From the NCBI RefSeq assembly GCF_000379625.1, contig NZ_KB903224.1, positions 1 to 64,000 on the forward strand: DNA of 64,000 bases. The letters are read 5' to 3'. The translations under genes and the position numbers were made by a program. A model generated the notes under the pieces. The model was not told where the DNA came from, made no database searches, and saw only the letters and a list, made by a program, of their open reading frames with translations. This stretch comes from Actinomycetospora chiangmaiensis DSM 45062 (GTDB lineage Bacteria > Actinomycetota > Actinomycetes > Mycobacteriales > Pseudonocardiaceae). Each line of letters begins with the position of its first letter. Position 1 is the first letter of the stretch. Shown in pieces: positions 23,424 to 32,260 of the stretch.

Positions 23424-24695
23424 GTGACCAGCACGTCCGAGCAGCCCACCGCGGCCACGGGCCCGTTCGAGTCCGTCGACGACGTCGTCGAGGCGCTCGC
23501 GGCCCAGGGGTACATCGCCGACCGGCGGCTGGCCACGACGGTCTTCCTGCTCACGCGGCTGGAGAAGCCGCTCCTGCTGGAGGGCCCGGCCGGCGTCGGG
23601 AAGACCGAGCTCGCGAAGATGCTCGCCGTCGCGACGGGCCGGAAGTTCCTGCGGCTGCAGTGCTACGAGGGCCAGGACGAGACGAAGGCCCTCTACGAGT
23701 GGGACTACGGCAAGCAGCTGCTCTACACCCAGATCCTGCGGGAGAAGATCGGGCAGGTCGTCGAGGACGCCCCCGACATCCCCACCGCCGTCGACCGCAT
23801 CGGCGCGCAGGACTCCGTCTTCTTCTCCGAGCGCTTCCTCGCCCCGCGCCCGCTGCTCGAGGCGATCCGCTCCGACGAGCCGGTCGTGCTGCTGATCGAC
23901 GAGGTCGACCGCGCCGACGAGGCCCTCGAGGCGGTGCTGCTCGAGACGCTCGGCGAGTTCCAGATCTCGGTGCCCGAGGTCGGGACGTTCGCCGCGAAGA
24001 ACGCGCCCTACGTGATCCTCACCAGCAACAACACCCGCGATCTCGCCGCCGCCCTCAAGCGGCGCTGCCTGCACCTGTTCCTCGACTACCCGACGGCGGA
24101 GCGCGAGCTCGACATCGTCCGGTCGAAGAACACCGGGCTGCCCGAGGCCGCCGCGCGCGAGCTCGTCGAGGTCGTCCGCGGCCTGCGGGAGCTCGAGCTG
24201 CGCAAGGCACCGTCGATCTCGGAGACCATCGACTGGGCGCGGACGCTCGCGGTGCTGGGCATCGACGACCTCAACTCCCAGATCCTCTCCGACACCGTCA
24301 GCGTCGTCGTGAAGTACGACAAGGACGTGACCAAGGCGCTCAACGCCCTGCCCGGCCTGGTCGACCCGAACGCCACGATCGACGACGCCCACGGGCATGG
24401 TCATGGCCACGGACATGGCCACGGGCACGACGGCGACCACTCCCACGACGCTCCCACCAACGGCCGCTCCGCCGGGCCGGTGCCCGCGCCCGACGACGAG
24501 GACGGTCCGGACGGGCGCGCGGTGCGCGCCGCGAAGGACGAGCCGGGCCGCCACGCGGGCGTCTACGGGGCGCCCGGCCGGGACAACCAGGAGGCCGCGC
24601 GCACCGGCTCCGACAAGAACCCGACGAACCCGCGCAAGGTCAGTTCCTCGCAGGGCGACCGGTCGTTCGGGCTGGGTCGCAAGCGCGCGCTCTGA
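23424..24695 (+). CDS. MoxR-type AAA+ ATPase with His-rich tail
   Basis: The 423-aa protein has a MoxR AAA+ core with Walker A GPAGVGKT (54-61), Walker B LLIDEVDRAD (155-164), the sensor LTSNNTRD and the arginine region LKRRCLHLFLDYP. Residues 323-341 form a run of alternating His and Gly ending DGDHSHD, likely to bind metal ions. The rest of the tail is charged and disordered. MoxR ATPases work with VWA proteins to mature metalloenzymes, for example MoxR for methanol dehydrogenase and CoxD for CO dehydrogenase. A GTG start follows GCAGGAGAGG. The gene sits between methanol dehydrogenase and a His-rich VWA gene, so a metal-loading or activation role is inferred. Confidence 0.93.
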   Translation: MTSTSEQPTAATGPFESVDDVVEALAAQGYIADRRLATTVFLLTRLEKPLLLEGPAGVGKTELAKMLAVATGRKFLRLQCYEGQDETKALYEWDYGKQLLYTQILREKIGQVVEDAPDIPTAVDRIGAQDSVFFSERFLAPRPLLEAIRSDEPVVLLIDEVDRADEALEAVLLETLGEFQISVPEVGTFAAKNAPYVILTSNNTRDLAAALKRRCLHLFLDYPTAERELDIVRSKNTGLPEAAARELVEVVRGLRELELRKAPSISETIDWARTLAVLGIDDLNSQILSDTVSVVVKYDKDVTKALNALPGLVDPNATIDDAHGHGHGHGHGHGHDGDHSHDAPTNGRSAGPVPAPDDEDGPDGRAVRAAKDEPGRHAGVYGAPGRDNQEAARTGSDKNPTNPRKVSSSQGDRSFGLGRKRAL

Positions 24696-24782
24696 CGCGC
24701 GCCCGGACCGGCCCCGTTCCCGACGTCGGGTCGGTGCCGGTCCGCCCGTCCCCGGCGGTCCCGACCGAGAGGAGGCCTCGCG

Positions 24783-26330
24783 ATGGAGGCCACGATCCAC
24801 CGCTTCGTGCGGCTCCTGCGCATCCGTCAGGTCCGGATCTCCACCTCGGAGGTCCTCGACGCCATGCGGTGCGCCCGCGAACCCGGCGTGCTCGCCGACC
24901 GGGCGACGCTCAAGGCGGCGCTGCAGGTCTCCCTGGTCAAGGACATCCGCGACGAGGCCACCTTCGACGAGATCTTCGACGCCTTCTTCGCCCTCGTGAA
25001 GATCGGGAGGTCGGAGACCGGTCACGGCCACGGGCACGGCCACGAGGACCTCTCCGACGACGGCACCCTCAACGACTTCACGCTCTCCGAGGAGCCCTCG
25101 GAGACCCCGGAGCAGGGCCACGAGCACGGCAAGCCGGTCGACATCAAGCAGTTCTTCGACCCGGAGGACATGGCGCAGCAGTACAACCTGCACCAGGAGG
25201 CCAACAAGATCGACCTCGCCGCGATGACCGACGAGATCGTCTTCTCCAAGGACGGCGCCACCGACCAGACGAACACCGGGGAGAAGGTCCAGATCGAGAC
25301 CGACCACCTGCACGGTGGCGGGCTGCCCGGCGACATCGCCACCGCGTCGGGCACGAAGGTCGACGCCGACCTCAACGTGGCCCAGCAGGAGGCCCTGCTC
25401 GGCTGGCTGCAGGGCGTCGAGGAGGACGCCGAGGGCCGTGCTGGGGACGAGTCCGACGCGATGGCCCTGCGGCGCCGGCTCGCCGGCATGCTCGAGAACC
25501 TGCCCGAGGCGATCAAGCGGCACCTCGAGCGGCTCATGGAGATCGAGCAGCGGGTGATCGACGGCGGGCACGCCGACGAGGAGGCACACCGGGCCGAGGT
25601 CGACCGCGCCGAGGAGCACGAGCGCCAGCAGCTCGAGGACTCGCTGCGCCGGCTCGCCAAGACCCTGCACGGCGCGCTGACCCACCGGCGCCGCCAGTCC
25701 CCGCGCGGACGCATCGACGCGGGTCGCACGATGCGGCGCAACATGCGCTTCGACGGCATCCCGTTCACGCCGGTCACCGTCAGCCGCGCCGAGGACAAAC
25801 CGCGCCTGGTGATCCTCGCCGACGTGTCGCTCTCGGTCCGCGCGACGGCCCGGTTCACCCTGCACCTCGTGCACGGGCTGCAGGACATGTTCGGGCAGGT
25901 GCGGTCGTTCGCCTTCGTGTCCGACCTGATCGAGGTCACCGACCTCTTCTCCGACCACACCGTCGAGGACGCCCTCGGACTGATCTTCGGCGGCGACATG
26001 ATCGACGTGGACGCCAACTCGAACTACGGCGAGGCCTTCGGGACGTTCCTCGAGGACCACGCGTCGGCCGTGAACCGGCGCTCCACGGTGATCGTGCTCG
26101 GCGACGGCCGGGGCAACGGGAACGACCCGAACATCGAGGCGTTCGCCGAGATCTCGCGCCGGGCCCGGGAGACGATCTGGCTCACGCCCGAGCCCCGCTA
26201 CTCGTGGGGCCTGGGCGCGTGCGACCTGCCGCAGTACGCCGAGTTCTGCGACCGGATCCGGGTGGTCCGCGACCTGACCGGCCTCTCGGAGGTCAGCCAC
26301 GACATGGTGTCCGAGATGATCGGCCGGTGA
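24783..26330 (+). CDS. VWA (CoxE-like) protein with His-rich segment
   Basis: The 515-aa protein is the partner expected for a MoxR ATPase. An N-terminal helical region (MEATIHRFVRLLRIRQVRISTSEV) is followed by a poly-His/Gly segment at residues 81-87 and GHEHG at 112-116. A charged helical region with coiled-coil character comes next (about 225-300). The VWA domain then has an intact metal-ion-dependent adhesion site DVSLS (347-351) and later LGDGRGNGNDPN. Unlike the CoxE protein at 41042-42307 it has the His-rich insertion. A perfect GAGAGGAGG lies before the ATG. It overlaps the next gene by 4 bases. Confidence 0.9.
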   Translation: MEATIHRFVRLLRIRQVRISTSEVLDAMRCAREPGVLADRATLKAALQVSLVKDIRDEATFDEIFDAFFALVKIGRSETGHGHGHGHEDLSDDGTLNDFTLSEEPSETPEQGHEHGKPVDIKQFFDPEDMAQQYNLHQEANKIDLAAMTDEIVFSKDGATDQTNTGEKVQIETDHLHGGGLPGDIATASGTKVDADLNVAQQEALLGWLQGVEEDAEGRAGDESDAMALRRRLAGMLENLPEAIKRHLERLMEIEQRVIDGGHADEEAHRAEVDRAEEHERQQLEDSLRRLAKTLHGALTHRRRQSPRGRIDAGRTMRRNMRFDGIPFTPVTVSRAEDKPRLVILADVSLSVRATARFTLHLVHGLQDMFGQVRSFAFVSDLIEVTDLFSDHTVEDALGLIFGGDMIDVDANSNYGEAFGTFLEDHASAVNRRSTVIVLGDGRGNGNDPNIEAFAEISRRARETIWLTPEPRYSWGLGACDLPQYAEFCDRIRVVRDLTGLSEVSHDMVSEMIGR

Positions 26331-27289
26331 CGTCGGTGACCCTGACCGGGCCGGTGGACAACACGGCGGGCTCGCTGCGGATCGACCCGCTCGCCCCGGC
26401 GCACCCGGGCCGGTGGGAGAACGGCCCGGTCGTGGTGTGCCACCTCGACCGGGGGGCCGTACCGGTGCGGCTCGCCGAGGGCAGGACCCCGGACCTGCGC
26501 ACCGACCGGTTCGAGGTGCACCGGCTCGGGGACCGGCTGCTGGTCCTGCACCGCTTCCGCCCCGACGAACTCGACGACGACGTCTCGACGTTCGTCGCCG
26601 ACGAGCTCGGCGCCGTGGTCGACTCCGCGCCGCTGTTCGAGCGGGTGGTCACCGGCATCGTCCGGTCGACGGTCCTCGACCCGCTGACCGCCTGGTCGAC
26701 CTTCTACGCCAACTCGCTCGCCGTCCTGCGCCACCCGCGCTCCGCCCCCGCCGTCGGGCTCCCGCCGGAGGCCTCGCTCGCGGGGTTCGCCCCCGTGCAC
26801 GCCCGCGCCCTCGACGAGGTGCGCGGGTCCACGGTGGCCGACCTGGGGGCCTGCTTCGGCTTCCTGCCGCTGCTCATGGCCGAGCGGGGACTCGACGTCG
26901 TGGCCACCGACCACACCCCGGGCACGATGACGCTGCTCGCCGCCGTGGCCGGGGCGGGCGTGGTGCCGGCGGCCGCCGACCGGCTGCGCACCCTGGTGTG
27001 CGACGCCCGCGCCGTCCCGCTGCGCGACGCCTCCGTCGACACCGTCACCGCGATCCACCTGCTCGAGCACCTGCCCGCGAGCGAGTCGGGCGCGGTCGTC
27101 GACGAGATGGTGCGCGTGGCCCGCCGCCGGATCGTCGTCGCCGTGCCGTACGAGGAGACCCCCGACCCCGTCTTCGGGCACCTGCGCCGCTTCACCCCCG
27201 ACGACCTCACGGCCCTCGGGGAGCGCACCGGCCTGCCGTTCCGGGTGGACGAGCACCACGGGGGCTGGTTGTGCGCGGAGCGCTCGTGA
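26327..27289 (+). CDS. class I SAM-dependent methyltransferase
   Basis: The C-terminal part of this 320-aa protein is a class I methyltransferase: VADLGACFGFLPLLMAERG is motif I, VVATDHT the acidic strand end, LVCDARAVPLRDASVDTVTAIHLLEHLP motifs II-III, and RIVVAVPYEE the next strand. The first 160 residues do not match a domain I recognise. The GTG start overlaps the VWA gene stop as GTGA. A methyltransferase called MftM methylates the mycofactocin sugar chain in mycobacteria. This gene, in a mycofactocin-dependent operon, could be an analogue, but I cannot show that. Small molecules or the dehydrogenase itself are other possible substrates. Confidence 0.8.
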   Translation: MTSVTLTGPVDNTAGSLRIDPLAPAHPGRWENGPVVVCHLDRGAVPVRLAEGRTPDLRTDRFEVHRLGDRLLVLHRFRPDELDDDVSTFVADELGAVVDSAPLFERVVTGIVRSTVLDPLTAWSTFYANSLAVLRHPRSAPAVGLPPEASLAGFAPVHARALDEVRGSTVADLGACFGFLPLLMAERGLDVVATDHTPGTMTLLAAVAGAGVVPAAADRLRTLVCDARAVPLRDASVDTVTAIHLLEHLPASESGAVVDEMVRVARRRIVVAVPYEETPDPVFGHLRRFTPDDLTALGERTGLPFRVDEHHGGWLCAERS

Positions 27290-27325
27290 GCACTAAATGG
27301 GGCTATAGGCCCGCTTAGTGCTCAC
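27286..27325. terminator. 40-bp palindrome between methyltransferase and NOS genes
   Basis: GTGAGCACTAA (27286-27296) pairs perfectly with 27315-27325. Inside it, GGGC-TATAG-GCCC adds a second stem. The methyltransferase stop codon is in the left arm, and the converging NOS gene ends 12 bases beyond the right arm. Length and the GTGAGYACT ends match the palindrome at 1601-1640. Confidence 0.75.
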
Positions 27326-27336
27326 GTGAGCGGAGC

Positions 27337-28989
27337 TCACATCGGACAGCCCTGACCCCGCGCCGCGGCCTGCGGGTCGACCCGGAACATCGGGCCGGTG
27401 TCGGTCGGCTCGTCGTAGTACCGGTGGAAGACCGGGGTGAGTCCGCCCGAGATCGGCGGGACGATCCAGCTCCAGTCGACCGGGCACGACCGGCCGGCCT
27501 GCTCCTCGCGCTCGAGGTGGCGCAGGAAGCGCTCCGACTCGCCGTGGTGGTCGGCCATCGACACGCCGGCGACGTCGAAGGAGTGCTGCACCGCGAGCGT
27601 CAGCTCCACCGCGGCGCGGTCGCGCCACATGGTGCGGTCGCTGGAGGTGTCGAGGCCCATCTTCTCGGCGACCTCGCGCAGCATGTCGTAGCGGTCGGCG
27701 TCGGCGAGGTTGCGGGCACCGATCTCCGTCGCCATGTACCAGCCGTTGAACGGCGCGGCGGGGTAGGAGACGCCGCCGATGTCGAGCCGCATGTTGCTGA
27801 TGACCGGGAGGGCGTGCCAGCGCAGCCCGAGGTCGGCGAACCAGCGGTGGTCCGGGTGGTGCAGGTCCACCTCGAGCACCGAGGCGGACGGCACGTCGAA
27901 GAACTGCGGGCCCTTCTCGGCCCACTCCCCGCCGCCCGAGACCACGAGCGGCAGCACGTCGAACCGCCCCATCGGTGAGGGCGGGACCCAGCCGAGCGAC
28001 CGGGCGTGGTCGGTGAACCCGACGTGGCGCGGGTCGCCCAGGACACGCCCGCCCGTACGGTAGCCCGCGTAGCGGACCAGCTGCTCGTTCCAGATCCGCG
28101 GCCCGGCCGCGGCGGGGGTGTCCGGCGCGAAGATCGTGATCGTGGAGCGGATGCGTCCGCGACGGGTGGCCTCGTCGAGGTGGCCGACGCACTCCGCGGC
28201 GACCTCCTCCGGCGCGGTCACGTGCCGGCGGTCGCGCAGGTGCAGGCTGCGCCAGTAGAGCCGGCCGATGCAGCGCGCGGAGTTCCGCCAGGCCACCCGC
28301 GCGCCGTAGGTCAGTTCGGCGGTGGTGTGCACGTAGGTGCCCGTCCGGGCGATCTCCTCGCGGACGGCGGCGATGCGCTCCTCCACCGTGACGGCGGGCG
28401 CCGCGGTGCCCTTCACGGTGGTCGCCCCGGGCTCCTCGGCCTCGGCGAAGAACTGGCGGAGGAACTCCTCGGCCTCGGCCGGGTCGACGGCGGGGACGCT
28501 CGTCGACCGGTCGTCCGCCGGCGCTCCCCACGTGCTCGGGGCCGCCGCCTCGGGCGGGGACGCGAGGGCCGCCGGGGCCGCGGGGGCGGTCACCGTCCGG
28601 CGGGGACGCGGGCGCGGCCGGTCGGTCACGACGGCGGCGGGAGACGCGGGCACGGCGGCGGGTGCGGCGGGTGCGGCGGGTGCGGCGGGTGCGGCGGCGG
28701 GAGACGTGGGCACGGCGGCGGGTGCGGCGGGTCCGGCGGCCACGAGCGGCGCGGTCGCCACCCCGGGGTCGCCCGTCCGGGCGGCCGGGAGGGGCCGGAC
28801 CGGAGGGACCGCGGTGGTCGCCGGGTCGGCGCCGGCCGCGGTCCCGGCGGGTGCCGGGTCGCGCGTCACCGTCGTCGTCGCGGCGTCCACCGGGTCGGCC
28901 CCCACCGGGGTCCCGGCCGCCGGCGTGCTCACCGGGTCGGCCTCCGACGAGGTCCCGACGACGGCCATCGTGGCCATCCCGCGCGCCAT
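27337..28989 (-). CDS. nos: bacterial nitric-oxide synthase oxygenase with long N-terminal extension
   Basis: NOS oxygenases bind haem and a pterin and make NO from arginine. The haem-ligand segment WRNSARCIGR (Cys240) is intact. Also present are the family blocks FAPDTPAAAGPRIWNEQLVRYAGYR, LPLVVSGGG, GVSYPAAPFNGWYMATEIGARNLAD (the substrate Glu region) and WSWIVPPISGGLTPVFHRYYDEP. No flavin reductase domain is fused, as usual in bacteria. Residues 1-165 form an unusual Ala/Pro/Val-rich, low-complexity extension that other bacterial NOS proteins lack. The ATG at 28989 has GGAGG at good spacing. The protein is 550 aa, against about 360-400 for typical bacterial forms. Confidence 0.93.
   Translation of the reverse strand: MARGMATMAVVGTSSEADPVSTPAAGTPVGADPVDAATTTVTRDPAPAGTAAGADPATTAVPPVRPLPAARTGDPGVATAPLVAAGPAAPAAVPTSPAAAPAAPAAPAAPAAVPASPAAVVTDRPRPRPRRTVTAPAAPAALASPPEAAAPSTWGAPADDRSTSVPAVDPAEAEEFLRQFFAEAEEPGATTVKGTAAPAVTVEERIAAVREEIARTGTYVHTTAELTYGARVAWRNSARCIGRLYWRSLHLRDRRHVTAPEEVAAECVGHLDEATRRGRIRSTITIFAPDTPAAAGPRIWNEQLVRYAGYRTGGRVLGDPRHVGFTDHARSLGWVPPSPMGRFDVLPLVVSGGGEWAEKGPQFFDVPSASVLEVDLHHPDHRWFADLGLRWHALPVISNMRLDIGGVSYPAAPFNGWYMATEIGARNLADADRYDMLREVAEKMGLDTSSDRTMWRDRAAVELTLAVQHSFDVAGVSMADHHGESERFLRHLEREEQAGRSCPVDWSWIVPPISGGLTPVFHRYYDEPTDTGPMFRVDPQAAARGQGCPM
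28634..28729. repeat. GC-rich tandem repeat in the NOS N-terminal region
   Basis: Four perfect copies of the 9-mer GGTGCGGCG (28661-28696) lie within a larger duplication with a 60-bp period, in which a GGCGGGAGACGYGGGCAC block occurs near 28636 and again near 28696. All units keep the reading frame and encode Ala-Pro repeats, so length changes here would alter only the extension. Confidence 0.7.
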
Positions 28990-29438
28990 GCCACCTCCGT
29001 GTGCTCCGAGGTCCTGCGTCCGTCGCCGATGCACTTCAGCGACGTCGTCGACATCTGAGTCGTGCACGTCGTCGGTGACGACGTCCGAGCCGGACCCCCG
29101 CGCGCCCGCTCTCCATCCTCACCGACGGGTCCGTCGAGCGGATCTCGCCGTTCGGACTCACGTCAGTCGCGATCCGGGCCCTGATGATCGGCCTTTCGGT
29201 CCAAACACCACTCCGGCGGCGCAGCCGAAACCCGATCGTGACCTGTCACACCGGCCCACTGTAGGGGGTCGCCCGACGACCGCTGGAGGGCGGGACCACC
29301 TCACCCAGCGTCACTCGTTGGTGCTCTCCGTGTCGGGTCACCGGGACGGGGGCCCCTCACCTCTGGCACCCTGGCCGACGACCGGCAGTAGTCGTCACGA
29401 GTACCCAGTGTGACGAGACCGACGGTGGGAGGCCTGGA
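28990..29438. other. divergent promoter region of NOS and secreted-protein genes
   Basis: No gene is convincing in these 449 bases, although the NOS frame stays open to an ATG at 29067. Part of the region (29160-29270) has locally lower GC content and carries TTTCGG and CCGAAA about 26 bases apart. It must contain the promoters of both flanking genes. Confidence 0.45.
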
Positions 29439-30173
29439 GTGAGCCGAGCCGAGCGGGGTCGCACGCAGGGTGCGGGCTCCTGGGGAGGCGCGCAGGGACG
29501 GGTGCGCGCGAGCGATCTGCGCGCCCGGGCGGACGAGATGGCCGCCCTGCTGGACGAGGCCGCCCCCCGCACCCGTCGTCGCCGTCGTCGTCGCTCGACC
29601 GCGCTGCCCGCCGCCGTCGCGGCCTTCGGCGCCCTGAGCGTCGGCGGGGTGGGCCTCGCGCTCGGCCTGACGCCCACGGGCGCGGAGGGCCAACTGCCGG
29701 CCGCGCCGTCGCCGGTCCTCGCCGACCCCGGCACCGACCTCCCGGGCACGACGGCCGGCGGCGCCGGCGGCCCCGGCGGCACCGGCCACTCCGCCGGCTC
29801 CGGTCCCGTGACGGTCGCCCTCGATCCGGCCGTCGCGGGCGCCGACCTCATCCGCCCGGAGGAGCGCCCGACCGCCGCAGGAGGCCGACCCGCCCCGTCG
29901 TCGGGACCCCGGGACGCGACGACGCCCGCGTCGACGACCACCACCACGTCGACGCCGTCGCCCCCCGCCCGGAGCACGAGGCCCCGACCGACGCGTCCGC
30001 CGCGCCCCACCGTCACCCGCCGGGCCACGCCGCGATCCACCACCACCGCGCCGACCGCGTCCACGACACCCCGCCGCATCGCGCAGCGCGCCACGCTCCC
30101 GACCACCTCCCCCGCGCCCGGGACGGGCGCCGAGCCCGACGCGACGGACACCGAGGCCTCCCCGGACGAGTGA
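29439..30173 (+). CDS. putative membrane-anchored Thr/Pro-rich protein
   Basis: I do not recognise a family for this 244-aa protein. Its N-terminal 50 residues are basic and end in a run of Arg. A single hydrophobic helix follows (ALPAAVAAFGALSVGGVGLALGL), and the remaining 170 residues are Gly, Pro, Thr and Arg-rich low complexity without cysteines. That arrangement fits a type II membrane protein with a disordered extracellular stalk. The start is a GTG at 29439 after a weak ribosome-binding site. It is divergent from NOS and precedes the flavohaemoglobin-like gene by 240 bp, a gap with no obvious gene. Confidence 0.65.
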   Translation: MSRAERGRTQGAGSWGGAQGRVRASDLRARADEMAALLDEAAPRTRRRRRRRSTALPAAVAAFGALSVGGVGLALGLTPTGAEGQLPAAPSPVLADPGTDLPGTTAGGAGGPGGTGHSAGSGPVTVALDPAVAGADLIRPEERPTAAGGRPAPSSGPRDATTPASTTTTTSTPSPPARSTRPRPTRPPRPTVTRRATPRSTTTAPTASTTPRRIAQRATLPTTSPAPGTGAEPDATDTEASPDE

Positions 30174-30413
30174 CGATCACGTCACCGGGAGAACGGTCGA
30201 CCCGCCACGACCAGTGACGACGGGTCGTCCGTCCTGCCACGACAGCGTCAGGGGCGTCGCCGTTCACCGGCCGTGGCCGTACGCTGACCGCACCGTGTGC
30301 CACCCTGCTCGTTCGAGGGCGGACGCGGAGTAGCGTCGCGCCACAGTGCCCACCGCCAGGGTGGCCCGGGCGGGGGGCGAGCGAGTCATCGTGAGATGAG
30401 GAGTCGACCGGAC

Positions 30414-32246
30414 GTGACCGCAGCGAGGAACAACGGTCCCGACGCGGGCCGTCACGGTCCCGTCGGACCCGCGGGACCTCCCCGCGAGGGTCCGGTGCCC
30501 GGGGACCGGACCGGGAACTGGGGCGCCTCGGCGCTCGACCGGTCCGTGGTCTCCGGCCAGGGTTCGTTCGGCGCCGGACCGTTCGACTCCCCGCGGGGGT
30601 CGGGCCGCACCTCCCAGCTCGGCGGGGCCTACGACCCCGACGACGCCGTGTTCGACATCGCCGACGACCGGCGCGACGACGGGACGACGATGAGCCACCC
30701 CCAGGGCCGCGGCCCCGTACCCCCGCCTCCGCCCCGCAGCGGCTTCCCCGCCTCGCTCCCCTCGGCGCGGCCGGAGCCGGGTGGCTATCCCGGGGACACC
30801 GGCGGCTACACGACCGGCGGCCACGGTGGCTACGAGTCGGGCGGGTACGAGACCGCCGGCTACGCGACCGGCGGCCACGGCCCGGACTCCTACTCCTCGG
30901 GCGGCTACGGGTCCGGGAGCTGGTCCGGCGGCGCCTACGAGACCGGGGGGTACGAGACCGGCGGCTACGGCGGGTACGGCTCCGACACCGGCTACCCGTC
31001 CGACGGCTGGTCCGGTGGCCGACACGACGAGCCGCCCCGCACCACCGCGATCTCCTCCCCCGGCTTCGACCACGTCGTGCCCGAGGGCGTCGGGCTGCCG
31101 CAGCCGCGCGAGGCGGCCGCCCCGTCGAACGACGCCGCCGACATGGTGGCGATCATCCGGTCGAGCTTCGAGGCCGTCGCGCCCCGGGCCGACGAGCTGA
31201 CGCAGCTGTTCTACGGCTGGCTCTTCCGCATCGCGCCCGAGACCCGCGAGCTCTTCCCCGTGACGATGGAGCTGCAGCGCACCCGCCTGCTGCGCGCGCT
31301 CATTCACGTGGTTCAGATGGTCGACCGGCCCGACGAGCTCAGCATCTTCCTGCGCCAGCTCGGGCGGGACCACCGCAAGTTCGGGGTCATCGGCGAGCAC
31401 TACGACCGCGTCGGCGAGGCCCTGCTCGGTGCCCTCGGTGAGATCGCCGGGCCGCTCTGGACCCGTGAGGTCAAGGACGCCTGGGTCGGCGCCTACGGCG
31501 TCGTCGCCCAGGCCATGCGCGACGCCGCGGACGCCGAGCGCGGCCCCGCCGTCTGGATGGCGCGCGTCATGGAGCACCGCCGGATCGCCCCCGACCTCGC
31601 GATCGTGCGGGTGCAGACCAGCCAACCGGTGCCCTACCAGGCCGGGCAGTACGTCACCGTGGAGACGCCGCAGCGCCCGCGGATGTGGCGCTCGCTCACC
31701 CCCGCCAACGCGCCGGGCCCGGACTGCGTGATGGAGTTCCACGTCCACACCGTCCCGGGCGGCTGGGTGAGCCGGGCGATCGTCTCGCACGCCCGCGTCG
31801 GCGACGTCTGGCGCATCGGCCCGCCCATGGGCCAGATGACCCTCGACCCGCGCTCCCGCGCTGACCTGCTGATGGTCGCCGGTGGCACCGGGCTCGCTCC
31901 GGCCCGCGCGCTGATCGAGCAGCTGATGATCGACGGCTCGGACCGCAAGGTGGCGCTCTTCGTCGGTGGCCGCACGTGGAGCTCGCTCTACGACATCGAC
32001 ACCCTGCGTCGGATGGCCCAGGACAACCCCTGGCTCACCGTCGTCCCCGTCGTCGAGGAGGACGGTCGGCGCTACGGCGCGGAGACCGGCACCCTCGGCG
32101 AGGTCGTGGCGCGGTACGGCGCCTGGGCCGACCGGCAGGTCGTCGTCGCCGGCTCCCCGCCCATGGTCCGCTCGACGGTGTCCGCGATGCTCGACGCCGG
32201 GACACCATTCATGCAGATCCACTACGACCCCTACCACACCGACTGA
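30414..32246 (+). CDS. flavohaemoglobin-like globin-reductase with Gly/Tyr-rich N-terminus
   Basis: From the GTG at 30414 the protein has 610 aa (an ATG at 30396 is an alternative). Residues 1-235 are low complexity, with about ten GGY/GGH units at 120-195. A globin domain (about 240-375) holds the likely proximal His320 in GRDHRKFGV. A ferredoxin-reductase-like module follows, with the FAD motif RMWRSLTPAN, NAD site MVAGGTGLAPARALIEQL and terminal VVVAGSPPMVRSTV. Flavohaemoglobins oxidise NO to nitrate. Beside a NOS gene it could detoxify NO or donate electrons to NOS. The extension is not found in Hmp-type proteins. Confidence 0.88.
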   Translation: MTAARNNGPDAGRHGPVGPAGPPREGPVPGDRTGNWGASALDRSVVSGQGSFGAGPFDSPRGSGRTSQLGGAYDPDDAVFDIADDRRDDGTTMSHPQGRGPVPPPPPRSGFPASLPSARPEPGGYPGDTGGYTTGGHGGYESGGYETAGYATGGHGPDSYSSGGYGSGSWSGGAYETGGYETGGYGGYGSDTGYPSDGWSGGRHDEPPRTTAISSPGFDHVVPEGVGLPQPREAAAPSNDAADMVAIIRSSFEAVAPRADELTQLFYGWLFRIAPETRELFPVTMELQRTRLLRALIHVVQMVDRPDELSIFLRQLGRDHRKFGVIGEHYDRVGEALLGALGEIAGPLWTREVKDAWVGAYGVVAQAMRDAADAERGPAVWMARVMEHRRIAPDLAIVRVQTSQPVPYQAGQYVTVETPQRPRMWRSLTPANAPGPDCVMEFHVHTVPGGWVSRAIVSHARVGDVWRIGPPMGQMTLDPRSRADLLMVAGGTGLAPARALIEQLMIDGSDRKVALFVGGRTWSSLYDIDTLRRMAQDNPWLTVVPVVEEDGRRYGAETGTLGEVVARYGAWADRQVVVAGSPPMVRSTVSAMLDAGTPFMQIHYDPYHTD

Positions 32247-32260
32247 CGGGGTCCCCGGAC

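Noticed and set aside
24717..24737. Dispersed repeat based on TTCCCGACGTCGGGTCGGTGC, also at 59872-59892
   Set aside because: The two 21-base matches are real, but they are short and centre on a GC-rich palindrome expected often in this genome. It is not listed as a repeat family.
26327..27289. Firm assignment of the methyltransferase as MftM
   Set aside because: The operon context fits, but I could not confirm family-specific motifs, and the N-terminal 160 residues are unrecognised. Only the SAM-methyltransferase call is kept.
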